Shown here one piece after another: positions 10,196 to 18,950 of a stretch of 64,000 nt of DNA (position 1 is its first letter; each line of letters begins with the position of its first letter). The DNA lies in NCBI RefSeq assembly GCF_016908495.1, contig NZ_JAFBDZ010000005.1, positions 62,001 through 126,000 on the forward strand, written 5' to 3'. The position numbers and the translations under genes are program-made. The DNA comes from Rossellomorea pakistanensis (GTDB lineage: Bacteria; Bacillota; Bacilli; Bacillales; Bacillaceae_B). The notes below the pieces were generated by a model. It searched no databases. It worked only from the letters and a program-made list of their open reading frames with translations, and had not been told where the DNA came from.

Positions 10196-10743
10196 ATACA
10201 TTAAAACAACGCCGTGCGATTCGCCAATTTGATCCGCGCGAAGTGGAACGTGAAAAAATTGAGACGTTATTAGAAGCAGCAACGTATGCACCAAATGACC
10301 GTATGCGTGAACCCTGGCATTTCTATGTATTACAGGGTGACAGCCTAAAACGTTATGAGCAAGTGGCACTCGATTATTTACAAAAACGCTTCCCAACTAA
10401 ACCTCATCTAGTGGAAAGTTCATTGAAAGCTATTACAAAAACCCCGCTTATCATTGTGGTGACCTCTGCCATTGTCGATGGAGATGAAGGGGCAACAAAA
10501 GATAATACCTTTGCAGTCAGCAGTGCCATTATGTCGATGTGGTTAATGGCCGAACAGTTAGGATTAGGCATGGTATGGCGTACACGTGGTGTTGGCTTAG
10601 TACATGATACAGAATTGCATACTTTTATTGATGCATCGGATAGCGAGCAATTAGTAGGGACGTTATGCATTGGTTACCCTGCAGAAGAAATCACTTCCGT
10701 GAAAAAGCGTACACCATTTGCAGAAAAAACAACTTGGCTATAA
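10189..10743 (+). CDS. Nitroreductase-family flavoprotein in the cobalamin operon
   Basis: A 184-residue FMN-dependent nitroreductase fold: N-terminal RRAIRQFDP (flavin phosphate contact), AATYAPNDRMREPW, a central AEQLGLGMVWRT helix and CIGYPAEE near the end. The ATG overlaps the cobA stop by 7 bases and has AAGGAG upstream, so it is co-transcribed. The superfamily includes BluB, which makes the lower-ligand base, but BluB is longer and I do not see its features. A corrin or flavin reductase role is a guess. Family call sure, substrate unknown. Confidence 0.82.
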   Translation: MLDTLKQRRAIRQFDPREVEREKIETLLEAATYAPNDRMREPWHFYVLQGDSLKRYEQVALDYLQKRFPTKPHLVESSLKAITKTPLIIVVTSAIVDGDEGATKDNTFAVSSAIMSMWLMAEQLGLGMVWRTRGVGLVHDTELHTFIDASDSEQLVGTLCIGYPAEEITSVKKRTPFAEKTTWL

Positions 10744-10877
10744 GGAAGTTTGTACATGGCACGATATTAGACTGACCAAACAGCATTTACAAAAATGTGT
10801 ATGCAGTATGGGCAACTGTCACAAATACAAAAAACGGGTTGTCCATTTATGTTGTGGATACCCGAGGAGAAGATTCA

Positions 10878-11714
10878 ATGATAAAAGGACCCCCTTTACA
10901 AATTGATTTTGAAAAGCTGTGGAAAGAAGGAATGTTAGATTGGCATGGGAAGATGCCAGAACGCATGGTCGATGATGAGCTGGAAGAAGCATTTTGGGCA
11001 CAGTCTATGAAGAAAAAAATAGATAAGGAAACAGATGATTATGCGAAAGAAATTTACGAAAAAGTGAAAGAGCATATTCCGCAACATTCAAGCTGTATTG
11101 AGATTGGACCGGGATGGGGCAACTATACATTCCCGCTCAGTGAAGATGTAAAAAGGTTAACATTAGTTGATGGCTCTGAATGTGTGCTTGCGTATTTAAA
11201 ACAATATTTTGATAGCGATGCATCTGTTCAGTTTGTTCATAGTAAATGGGAAGAAGCACAAATCGAGCAGCATGATGTTGTTATAGGGGTGAATTGCTTT
11301 TATCGTATGTATGAAATGAATGCTGCGCTAAAAAAAATGAACAGGCTTGCCAAAAAGCGTGCCATCATTGGCTTAACAACAGGACCTATTCAGCCGCATT
11401 ATGTTATTTTAGATGAGCGGTTTGGTTATGACATTAAATATCCACGCCGTGATTATATGATGATCGTCAATATGCTGTATCAGTTAGGCATATATGCAGA
11501 TTGTGAACTGCTTAAGCTAGAGCGTATCTATCGTTATGAAACATTGGAACAACTATATGAAGCACAAAGCAAAAAAATCTTATCACCCGAGTTTGATATG
11601 GCCCATGTGAAAGCCTCACTCAAACACTTCATTGTAATGGAGGACGGTCAATATGTGTACCGACATCCATTTTATGCTGCCATCATTAGCTGGGATCCAG
11701 TAAAGAGTATATGA
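10878..11714 (+). CDS. Class I SAM-dependent methyltransferase, substrate unknown
   Basis: 278 residues from the ATG at 10878, chosen because GAGGAGA lies nine bases upstream; the frame is open to about 10776 and reads protein-like, so a longer N terminus is possible. The SAM motif I is CIEIGPGWGNYTFPL, followed by an acidic LTLVDGS strand end. No tetrapyrrole methylase fold. It is the last gene before the ABC importer, whose permease overlaps it by 4 bases (ATGA). Methyltransferases of this sort sit next to metal-chelate uptake genes in other bacteria; the target here is not deducible. Confidence 0.75.
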   Translation: MIKGPPLQIDFEKLWKEGMLDWHGKMPERMVDDELEEAFWAQSMKKKIDKETDDYAKEIYEKVKEHIPQHSSCIEIGPGWGNYTFPLSEDVKRLTLVDGSECVLAYLKQYFDSDASVQFVHSKWEEAQIEQHDVVIGVNCFYRMYEMNAALKKMNRLAKKRAIIGLTTGPIQPHYVILDERFGYDIKYPRRDYMMIVNMLYQLGIYADCELLKLERIYRYETLEQLYEAQSKKILSPEFDMAHVKASLKHFIVMEDGQYVYRHPFYAAIISWDPVKSI

Positions 11715-12751
11715 CTAAGACTCGTTTTACATTACTGATAGGGGTATTAATTGGGGGATTGCTTGCTTCTATGACTTTTGCGGTGATGGTAGGCTCTGTT
11801 GAAATAACACCGCGCCTGATCTGGGAAGTACTATTCTCCAAGCTTGGTATATTAATAGAAACAGATGCTTCAAAAGCACAAACCATCATTATTTGGGATA
11901 TACGATTCCCTCGTATAGTACTTGCCTCCATTGTAGGAGCTGCCCTATCGATTTGCGGTGCAGCCATTCAAGCATTAGTAAAGAATTCGATTGCAGACCC
12001 ATACATTTTAGGGGTATCGTCAGGTGCCTCAGTTGGGGCAGCATCGGTCATTTTACTTGGTGCATTTAGTGTACTAGGGGTCTATGCCATATCCCTTGCC
12101 GCTTTCCTAGGGGCCATTTTTGCGGTCGTGATCGTGTTTTTACTAGCGCGCGTCAATGGACGCATTTCTGTCATTCGGTTACTTTTGGCAGGGATTGCGA
12201 TTTCGATGGTGTTATCCGCAATGACCAATTTTATGCTGATGATGTCTAAGCAGCAAGGCGGCATTCAAGCGGTCATGCATTGGATGCTCGGCAGTTTGGC
12301 AGGTGCGAAGTGGTCAAATCTGGCGGTCCCATTTTTTTCGCTGCTGCTCGTATTTATTCTGCTGCTTATGAACTATCGCCAGCTTAATGCTCTGCTGCTT
12401 GGTGAAGAAACCGCCGCTACTCTTGGCGTAGACCTGGATCGATTTCGAATCTTTATCATCCTCTTTGTATCGCTTCTGACAGGTGTTGTGGTCGCGGTCA
12501 GCGGAAGTATTGGCTTTGTCGGATTAATTATTCCTCACATTGTGCGGATGATGGTTGGTTCAAATTACAAACTGGTTCTGCCGATTAGTGCATTAATCGG
12601 TGCCATTTTCTTAGTTTGGGCGGATATGGCTGCTCGTATTGTTCTGGCACCTGAGGAAATGCCAATCGGGATTATTACAGCTATTTGCGGCAGCCCATTC
12701 TTTATTTGGATGCTTAGACGCAAACGTTATTCTTTTGGGGACGGTGAATAA
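11711..12751 (+). CDS. FecCD/BtuC-type ABC transporter permease
   Basis: A 346-residue polytopic membrane protein of the BtuC/FecCD family. Family segments are FPRIVLASIVGAALSICGAA, NSIADPYILGVSSGAS, and GFVGLIIPHIVR, the last being the coupling region to the ATPase. About nine to ten hydrophobic spans can be counted. The gene overlaps the methyltransferase and is followed two bases later by the ATPase gene. In this operon a corrinoid cargo is the natural inference, but iron-siderophore permeases look the same. Confidence 0.88.
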   Translation: MTKTRFTLLIGVLIGGLLASMTFAVMVGSVEITPRLIWEVLFSKLGILIETDASKAQTIIIWDIRFPRIVLASIVGAALSICGAAIQALVKNSIADPYILGVSSGASVGAASVILLGAFSVLGVYAISLAAFLGAIFAVVIVFLLARVNGRISVIRLLLAGIAISMVLSAMTNFMLMMSKQQGGIQAVMHWMLGSLAGAKWSNLAVPFFSLLLVFILLLMNYRQLNALLLGEETAATLGVDLDRFRIFIILFVSLLTGVVVAVSGSIGFVGLIIPHIVRMMVGSNYKLVLPISALIGAIFLVWADMAARIVLAPEEMPIGIITAICGSPFFIWMLRRKRYSFGDGE

Positions 12752-12753
12752 GG

Positions 12754-13518
12754 ATGCTGCAAGTCAAAAATATGTCCTTTTCTATGCTGGATAAGCAAAT
12801 TTTAAACCATATTACCTTTTCCATTGAGCAAGGAAAATTTGTTGGCATCATTGGACCGAATGGAAGCGGAAAATCGACCATGTTAAAAATTATTTATCGT
12901 CATTTAAAACAAACGAGCGGTGCAGTGACGTTATATGAAAAAGATATTCATCTTATCCCCAAAAAAAAGCTTGCTCAGGAAATCGCCGTTGTGAGTCAGG
13001 AAACCCCCGTACTCTTTGAATTTACCGTGAAAGATATTGTGATGATGGGGAGAACGCCGTACAAAAAATGGCTGGCAAACGAAAACAAGGAGGATTTTGC
13101 CATTGTCGAAGAAAGTATGCGGCTTGCAAATGTGCTGTACTTAGAAAACCGCCCTTTCAGTCAGTTATCAGGCGGTGAAAAGAAACGGGTTATGCTCGCA
13201 CGCGCACTTGCTCAGCAGGCAAACATTTTGATCTTAGATGAACCAACCAATCACCTTGATATCGAACATCAATATCAATTAATGGATTTAGTGAAGGATC
13301 TTCCTATTACGATTGTAGCAGCCCTGCATGATTTAAATTTAGCAGCTGCTTATTGTAATGAAATACTTGTCATGAAAGAGGGGTCTCTCTATATGAAAGG
13401 GACACCAGAACAAGTACTGACAGAGGAAACATTGAAGCATGTATTTCATGTGCAGGCAGGTGTATCAAAGAATCCCTTTACAAAAAAACTACATTTATTT
13501 TTTTACACACACTATTAA
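12754..13518 (+). CDS. ABC transporter ATP-binding protein (BtuD/FecE type)
   Basis: A 254-residue nucleotide-binding subunit with Walker A GPNGSGKST near residue 34, the signature LSGGEKKRV, Walker B ILILDEPTNHLD and the switch His in ALHDLNLA. It partners the upstream permease and the downstream lipoprotein. The start is ATG two bases after the permease stop, with only a weak AAGG. The tail after residue 230 is short, as in FecE-type proteins. Confidence 0.9.
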   Translation: MLQVKNMSFSMLDKQILNHITFSIEQGKFVGIIGPNGSGKSTMLKIIYRHLKQTSGAVTLYEKDIHLIPKKKLAQEIAVVSQETPVLFEFTVKDIVMMGRTPYKKWLANENKEDFAIVEESMRLANVLYLENRPFSQLSGGEKKRVMLARALAQQANILILDEPTNHLDIEHQYQLMDLVKDLPITIVAALHDLNLAAAYCNEILVMKEGSLYMKGTPEQVLTEETLKHVFHVQAGVSKNPFTKKLHLFFYTHY

Positions 13519-13540
13519 ATCGAATTGAGGATATAGGAAT

Positions 13541-14512
13541 ATGAAAAATGTAAGAATTGGGACTTCTCTGTTCTTAATGGTATTACTATTATTAGGAGCA
13601 TGCTCTGGTGAAGAAGCGAACACATCAGAGATAAAAAATGAGCAGACTAAAAAAATGGTTATAGAAAATGAAGGGTTTGTTATTGAATACGAAGAAGCAC
13701 CAAAACGTGCGATTTCATTAAATCAACATGTGACAGAAATCATGTTAGCACTTGGTTTAGAAGATTCAATGGTGGGCACAGCATTCTTGGATAATGAAAT
13801 CTATGAGCCTTTACAGGAAGCCTACGACCAGGTACCAGTATTGGCTGAACAATATCCATCAAAAGAGCAAGTCATCTCAGTGGAAGCAGACTTTCTATAT
13901 GGCGGGTGGGAAAGTGCCTTCAATGAGAAAAATATTGCAACACGTGAAGAGTTGAAGGAGTTGGGAATTAATAGCTATTTACAATCCTCATCCGTTAAAG
14001 TTGCACCAACACTAGAAGATGTTTATACAGATATTCGCAATATAGCAACAATTTTCCGGGTGGAAGACCGCGGTGAAAAATTGATTGACCAAATAAGTCA
14101 AGATGTTGAAGGAATTACCTCTCATTTGCCGGAAGTAACAGAGCCGCTGGATGTTTTAGTTTTCGATAGCGGCCAAACGGATGTGTTCACTGCCGCACAA
14201 AACTTTATGAATACACTGGTGACAATGGCTGGCGGCAACAATGTCTTTGGGGATGTGAAAGGAAACTGGGCGACCGTTTCAAAGGAAGATGCCGTAGAAC
14301 GTCAGCCAGAAGTGATTGTTGTGATTGATTATGGTTCAACAACAGCGGAACAAAAAATGGAGTTCTTAAAAAAGGATCCAGCATTAAGCCAAACACCTGC
14401 TGTACAAAACGAACGTTTTGTCATTTTACCTTTATCAGCAGCATCGGAAGGTGTTCGTGCAGCAGAAGCCATTGAAATCTTAGCAAAAGGCTTCTATCCG
14501 GATGCTTTTTAA
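13541..14512 (+). CDS. Periplasmic-binding-type lipoprotein of the corrinoid/iron-chelate importer
   Basis: Extracytoplasmic cargo-binding lipoprotein, 323 residues. The signal peptide has a lipobox LLGAC with Cys21 and is followed by a short Ser/Glu-rich linker. The body is the helical-backbone BtuF/FecB fold: AISLNQHVTEIMLALGLED, a middle VEADFLYGG strand, and a C-terminal VIVVIDYG. GAGGATA precedes the ATG. It completes the permease-ATPase-binding protein set. Vitamin B12 or an intermediate is the likely cargo from context only. Confidence 0.87.
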   Translation: MKNVRIGTSLFLMVLLLLGACSGEEANTSEIKNEQTKKMVIENEGFVIEYEEAPKRAISLNQHVTEIMLALGLEDSMVGTAFLDNEIYEPLQEAYDQVPVLAEQYPSKEQVISVEADFLYGGWESAFNEKNIATREELKELGINSYLQSSSVKVAPTLEDVYTDIRNIATIFRVEDRGEKLIDQISQDVEGITSHLPEVTEPLDVLVFDSGQTDVFTAAQNFMNTLVTMAGGNNVFGDVKGNWATVSKEDAVERQPEVIVVIDYGSTTAEQKMEFLKKDPALSQTPAVQNERFVILPLSAASEGVRAAEAIEILAKGFYPDAF

Positions 14513-14535
14513 TAGTATGAGAGGGAGGCCAACTT

Positions 14536-15738
14536 ATGACAACCTGGAATTTAGAGCAAATGCAGCGTCACCTGCTCATTTGTAATGGGGCAACCTGTAT
14601 GGGAGCAGGAGCAGAAGAAGTCACACAGCAAATTCGTAAGGAAATCCGAAAAAACCGTTTGGATGAGCATATTCATACCTCGCGTACACGCTGTAACGGC
14701 CGTTGTAAAGATAAATGTGTCGTCATTGATTACCCAAAAGGGACCTGGTATTCGGTTCAGCAAGAAGAAACGGCACGTGACATCGTTCATGAAGCTGTTA
14801 AAGAGGATGCTGTCATTTATTCTATGGAACACGGTGAACGCAAACGCCGGGATAACCGTATTAAAGGAATCGATAAATATAAGAAAGGAAAGGGACCAAT
14901 GAAAAAAGCTATATTATTTGTCGGGCATGGCAGCAGGATGGAGGAAGGGAATATAGAAGTCCGCCAATTTGTCGGTCAAATGAGAGAATACATTGATCCA
15001 GCCCTTTTGGTGGAAACGTGTTTTTTAGAATTTGCCTCACCAACTATTGAAGATGGCATTCAGCTCTGTGTGGAAAAAGGTGCGGATGAAATCCATGTCA
15101 TTCCCATCATCTTATTACATGCAGGACACTCAAAGCTGCACATTCCAGCAGAAATTGAACATGCCAAAGAGCATTTCCCCGATGTTCAATTTACCTATGG
15201 CCAGACGATAGGGGTGCATGAGGAAGTATTTGAAATTTTAAAAACAAGACTTACAGAAACAGGCTTTGATATGGATCAAAAGCATGAGGATACGGCGATT
15301 TTATTAATTGGACGGGGCGGCAGCGATCCATATGCCAATGCTGATTTTTATAAGATTAGCAGATTGTTATGGGAAAAGTTAAATGTATCCATCGTTGAAA
15401 GCGCCTTTATGGGGGTAACGACGCCAACTGTGCAGGATGGGATGGAGCGCTGTATGAAACTAGGTGCCAAAAAAATCATCATGCTGCCGTATTTCTTATT
15501 TACAGGAATTCTAATGGAAAGAATGAATAAAATGGCCGAACAGTTTAAAGAGACTTATCCTCATCTATCCATAGAGATTGCTGAATATTTTGGCTACCAT
15601 CCAAAGTTAAGAATGGTCCTGTTAGAACGTATGAATCAAGCCTTAAACGGGACTTCAACAGGAATGCAAGACTTAGAAAATTTCCGTAAATATGCGAAAG
15701 AACATGGATATGAACATCATCACCATCACCATAATTAA
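14536..15738 (+). CDS. cbiX: CbiW-like [2Fe-2S] domain fused to CbiX sirohydrochlorin cobaltochelatase, native His6 tail
   Basis: Inserts cobalt into sirohydrochlorin. Residues 1-100 are a thioredoxin-like ferredoxin domain with C16-x4-C21 and C53-x3-C57, like the separate CbiW of B. megaterium. From residue 122 the chain is a long CbiX: His131 in VGHGSRM and His195/His198 in LLHAGHSK are the metal-site histidines, and the second repeat (IGRGGSDPYANAD) has lost them. The last residues include six consecutive His. An in-frame ATG at 14899, preceded by AAAGGAAAGGG, could give a separate CbiX from the same frame. Confidence 0.9.
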   Translation: MTTWNLEQMQRHLLICNGATCMGAGAEEVTQQIRKEIRKNRLDEHIHTSRTRCNGRCKDKCVVIDYPKGTWYSVQQEETARDIVHEAVKEDAVIYSMEHGERKRRDNRIKGIDKYKKGKGPMKKAILFVGHGSRMEEGNIEVRQFVGQMREYIDPALLVETCFLEFASPTIEDGIQLCVEKGADEIHVIPIILLHAGHSKLHIPAEIEHAKEHFPDVQFTYGQTIGVHEEVFEILKTRLTETGFDMDQKHEDTAILLIGRGGSDPYANADFYKISRLLWEKLNVSIVESAFMGVTTPTVQDGMERCMKLGAKKIIMLPYFLFTGILMERMNKMAEQFKETYPHLSIEIAEYFGYHPKLRMVLLERMNQALNGTSTGMQDLENFRKYAKEHGYEHHHHHHN

Positions 15739-15747
15739 ATGGCTAGA

Positions 15748-15826
15748 AAACCGGATCGATTACTGGAGGCTCGTTTTTCATTTACCACTTTTCACTAGTA
15801 ATAAATTGTACTTTTGCAGTACCCTC
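15748..15826. mobile_element. Right-end relic of an insertion element
   Basis: The segment ACTGGAGGCTCGTTTTTCATTT followed by ACTTTTGCAGTACCCTC matches the right end of the complete MITE-like element at 37661-37805 (one mismatch in the 17-base inverted repeat). No left end was found near it, so it is a solo remnant just after the cobalamin operon. Confidence 0.65.
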
Positions 15827-15904
15827 ATTTAGGTTTCTTTTTTTATGTTATAAGAAATAGTGTTGTTAACAGATTGCAGTAGATTTGTTCATGATAAATA
15901 AGAG

Positions 15905-16080
15905 GGTTGGGTGGTTGCTCCCTGTGGTATGTGTCGGGAGTTAATTAGTGATTATGGGAAAAATACAGATGTAATCATTTATAATGATAAATTAGGTAAA
16001 GTGTAATGTAATAGAGTTATTACCAGTAAAATATACAAGTGATATTGAATATTTTCATCTTCCTAAAACGGGGCAATAGC
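15905..16080 (+). pseudogene. Cytidine deaminase C-terminal fragment, frameshifted
   Basis: Translation gives VAPCGMCRELISDYGK, the zinc-binding PCxxC motif of cytidine/blasticidin deaminases, then hits a stop at 16004. One base later the frame continues as VIELLPVKYTSDIEYFH, the usual C-terminal ELLP segment, to a TAG at 16078. The N-terminal half with the catalytic His-Ala-Glu is absent. A dead remnant. Confidence 0.75.
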
Positions 16081-16140
16081 GGAAGACCATTATTATCTTT
16101 TAAGAGTATCTTGAAATCAAGCCTTCACGAAGCGGCTATA
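16065..16140 (+). repeat. Dispersed intergenic repeat, copy 1
   Basis: The sequence reads GGGGCAATAGCGGAAGACC, then CATTATTATCTTTTAAGAG and TATCTTGAAATC. Related copies lie at about 18370-18430 and 35217-35275. It lies after a dead gene and shows no coding potential. Confidence 0.6.
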
Positions 16141-16253
16141 TGTGGAAGAACTTTATAGTAAGGAAAATTAAATAGATAAATCTTAGATAAAAATAAGTAC
16201 AACCTCCCAATCTTAGGGAAGATTGAGAGGTAAGTCGGTTATTAACCGAAATA

Positions 16254-17170
16254 TTATTTTTTTACAGCATGGATGTAATGAATCGTTTCGAATGCAGATA
16301 AGTAGTCAGTACGATTTCGAAAGAATTGATTATTAATCGTAACAGGGGATAAATGTTCATAAATGAGTAACCTGACTTTTCTAACATTTTCTCCATTTCA
16401 TCATAAGTAAAACATGATTTCATAGGCTCACCACTAGCTGAAGCCATTTGAACCATATTTTGAACTCGGTTAGACATTCCTTTTTCTTCAAAGAGTTTGT
16501 CGTCTGCATAATCAAAAACGATAGAACTTCCAGATGGAACTTTGGTAAATAATTTAGTAATCAAGTTGGCATTTTCCTCTTTTGTTAAATAATAAGAAAC
16601 ACCTAAAAAACTAAAAAAAGTTTTTCTGTTAGGCATAAAACATTCTTCAACAAGATTTTGAAGAGTAAATTCTTTGGTGAAATCCATTGAAACAAAATGA
16701 AGATTATCCGGAATTTGATAATGAGCATTTGCTAACCTTGTCTTTTTAAAGTCTTGTGTGGCTGGATAATCTACTTCAAATATTTCTAAGCTGTCGTTTA
16801 ATTCTGGATGTCGGAAACAAAAGGTATCTAAGCCAGCTCCTAGAATGACATACTGTTTCACGCCTAGCGACATTTCATGAAATAATATATTTTCGCAATA
16901 GGCAGCACGTGCTAAAGGAGTTGGAGAAAGTTGGACTTGTGTAATCCATTTTAAAATTTCATCTGGATGATCTTCAAACTTCTTGGCAATTTCTTTATTA
17001 AAGAATTGAATTCCTTTAATCATGTTCTCACGAATATCTAAACATTCTTTTTGGGTAATTAAATCTCTTGCAATAAAATCATCAAAAATTTGGGGTGTAT
17101 CATATTTACTGTGGTATGCTCGACCAAAGGCTGATATTAAGGAAGTTAAACTTGATTCATTTTTCTTCAT
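16254..17170 (-). pseudogene. SAM-dependent methyltransferase (leucine-carboxyl-methyltransferase-like), frameshifted near the C terminus
   Basis: The N-terminal 270 residues form a TIGR00027/LCM-type methyltransferase: VILGAGLDTFCFR is the SAM motif and EVDYPATQ follows. After SGYSF the open frame runs into sequence unlike the family and ends at 16262. One base over, the frame reads IYEHLSPVTINNQFFRNR and ends YIHAVKK with a stop at 16254, which is a normal ending. A single lost base (likely a C near 16365) explains both. The start is ATG with GGAGGAT upstream. Activity is doubtful because about 40 C-terminal residues are replaced. Confidence 0.75.
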
Positions 17171-17442
17171 ACATAAATCCTCCCATATGACAAAAATAAG
17201 ATCCCCCTGGCCAGGAGAATCTTATTATACACAGAAAAATGTTAAATGTAAATTATAGCATAAATAAAAAATTTTGTCAACAAAAAACACTTTGTTTGAT
17301 AATAACTAATAAATTCCCTTGTAGGAAACTAAGATATTCTTCTATATATTATGGGAGAAATTCTATTTTAAGTGGTAAAGGATATTACTCAACAAAAGGG
17401 CGTTCTTTTTACGAATTTGAAATTTTTAAAGGGGGGGAAAAT

Positions 17443-17973
17443 ATGTACATAAGAACAGAAAGATTAATTATACGTAATTTTGAATTGGATGATTGGGAAG
17501 AAGTACATGAGTATACTTCCAAAAAGAGTGTGATGAAATATATGCCAGAAGGTGTATTAACAAAAGAAGAAACAAAGGAGTTTGTAAAGGGAAATATGGG
17601 TGATTCAGCTGAAAAATTCCCCGTAATACTAGCTGATGAAGATATTTTAATCGGGCATGTAGAGTTCTTCAAATATTTTGGAGAGCATTCTTATGAAATA
17701 GGGTGGGTATTTAACCCTGAATATTACAATAAGGGTTACGCTTCGGAAGCTGCATCTGCATTATTAAAATATGGTTTTGATGATCTAAAGATACATAGAA
17801 TTGTAGCTACATGCCAGCCAGAAAACATTCCTTCTTATCGTGTTATGGAAAAGATTGGAATGAGAAGAGAAGGTTATTTTAAAAAATGCATCCCTCGTGG
17901 TGATCAATGGTGGGATGAATATTCCTATGCTATTTTAGAAGAAGAATGGGAGAACCGAATGGCTTCTTCTTAA
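17443..17973 (+). CDS. GNAT acetyltransferase, RimJ/RimL type
   Basis: 176 residues. The start is set by a G-rich ribosome site (AAAGGGGGGG) five bases before the ATG; the frame upstream is open but not protein-like. It begins MYIRTERLIIRNFELDDW and has the acetyl-CoA-binding region NKGYASEAASALLKYGF, then HRIVATCQPENIPSYRVMEK, both standard for RimJ/RimL-like N-acetyltransferases acting on protein N termini or small amines. Substrate unknown. It stands alone between the methyltransferase relic and a VanZ fragment. Confidence 0.88.
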   Translation: MYIRTERLIIRNFELDDWEEVHEYTSKKSVMKYMPEGVLTKEETKEFVKGNMGDSAEKFPVILADEDILIGHVEFFKYFGEHSYEIGWVFNPEYYNKGYASEAASALLKYGFDDLKIHRIVATCQPENIPSYRVMEKIGMRREGYFKKCIPRGDQWWDEYSYAILEEEWENRMASS

Positions 17974-18368
17974 TCGTAAGCGACTTGGGGATAAGTTATG
18001 ATGCCCCTAGATTTATTTTCAACTTAAGTGATGTTCATCATAATTATATACCTTTTGATACAATTCGAACTTACTTGTTCAATTTTAATCATTATAACCT
18101 CGATACTTGGCTGTACAATACTTTTGGAGTTGTTTTTTTATTTATTCCTTTAGGTTTCTTACTTCCATCTGCTTTTTTTAATATAAAAAGTAATAGAACG
18201 GTCGTTTTAATATCTCTTTCAGTCAGTATGTTTATAGAGGTTTTACAAAGAGTAACGAACCTTGGAGTATTTGATATAGATGATATGATATTAAATACTA
18301 TTGGAGCTGCTGTTGGATACTGGATTTATAAAAGTATCTCTAAAAATAAAAAGGCTCATATTCCGTAA
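17946..18368 (+). pseudogene. VanZ-like membrane protein lacking its first membrane segment
   Basis: The open frame of 140 residues carries the VanZ-like signatures NYIPFDTIRTYL, TFGVVFLFIPLGFLLP and GVFDIDDMILNTIGAAVGYWIYK. VanZ proteins normally begin with a transmembrane helix before the N-x-IPF motif; here that part is replaced by sequence overlapping the end of the acetyltransferase gene, and there is no ribosome site. I read it as a 5'-truncated gene. It could still be made by reinitiation from the ATG at 17946. Confidence 0.6.
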
Positions 18369-18369
18369 T

Positions 18370-18475
18370 CGGTGGGCAATAACGGAAGACCATTATTAAT
18401 GTCTTGTAAGCTTATCTTGAAATCGAGTCTTCTTCTAAATGGCGCATTTCCGGAGTAAGAAACGCGCTCTTAGGG
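18370..18475 (+). repeat. Dispersed intergenic repeat, copy 2
   Basis: Contains GGGCAATAACGGAAGACC and TATCTTGAAATCGAGTCTTC as in copy 1, then ATTTCCGGAGTAAGAAACGCG, which recurs as TTCCGGAGTAAGAAAAGCG at about 20323. It is noncoding and follows the VanZ fragment. Confidence 0.6.
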
Positions 18476-18573
18476 CCAAATTGTTGTAGATCGAACTTAA
18501 ATATTATACGGATATTTCACTGTGAAGTTTTATTCTTTCATTAACGATACAGGTTTACTTAGTGAGGAATTTT

Positions 18574-18602
18574 TTGACAAATCCAAGAATAACAGATATA
18601 AT
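18574..18602 (+). promoter_or_regulatory. Consensus sigma-A promoter of the T-box leader
   Basis: TTGACA at 18574-18579 and TATAAT at 18597-18602 with exactly 17 bases between them, both perfect. Transcription should begin near 18609, about 30 bases before Stem I of the T-box. Confidence 0.85.
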
Positions 18603-18635
18603 TTTTAGAAAATTCTATATTATATGCATTGAAGA

Positions 18636-18900
18636 GAAGAGTAGTTAAGAAATGGATCTTTACAGAGAGCTCCTATCTGCTGAAAAGGAGTACTATTCGT
18701 CTTAATGAATAAAGCCTCGGAGCTTCTTACCAATCTACTTATCATTTAGGGATCGTAAGACGGGTTCTTCCGATATAAAGATAGGGTATGAAAGTACCTG
18801 AAGAGGTTGGTATGGTGACATATTAACAAACTGAGGTGGTACCGCGAAGTGATAACTCTCGTCCTCAAGAATGATTTCTTGGAGGTGAGAGTTTTTTATT
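18636..18900 (+). ncRNA. T-box riboswitch upstream of an acetyltransferase gene
   Basis: Binds uncharged tRNA and prevents termination. The T-box sequence GAGGTGGTACCGCG lies at 18833-18846. The terminator follows: arms 18854-18871 and 18876-18893, then a T run. Stem I can be drawn with AGTAG (18640) against CTACT (18735), TAAGAA against TTCTTA, CTTTA (18658) against TAAAG (18710), and the conserved AGAGAG. The specifier loop would then contain 18715-18723, with CTC (Leu) at 18716 as my best guess, though the hand fold is not unique. The next gene starts 51 bases after the terminator. Confidence 0.9.
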
Positions 18901-18950
18901 GCAAACTTTTCATTAGAAATTAATTTTTATATTTAGAGAGGGGTAGTTAA

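Noticed and set aside
10189..10743. Naming the nitroreductase BluB
   Set aside because: Shorter than BluB, and I cannot see BluB-specific segments. Context alone is not enough.
10718..10906. Short frame between nitroreductase and methyltransferase
   Set aside because: Cys/His/Arg-rich low-complexity translation, no ribosome site, overlaps both neighbours.
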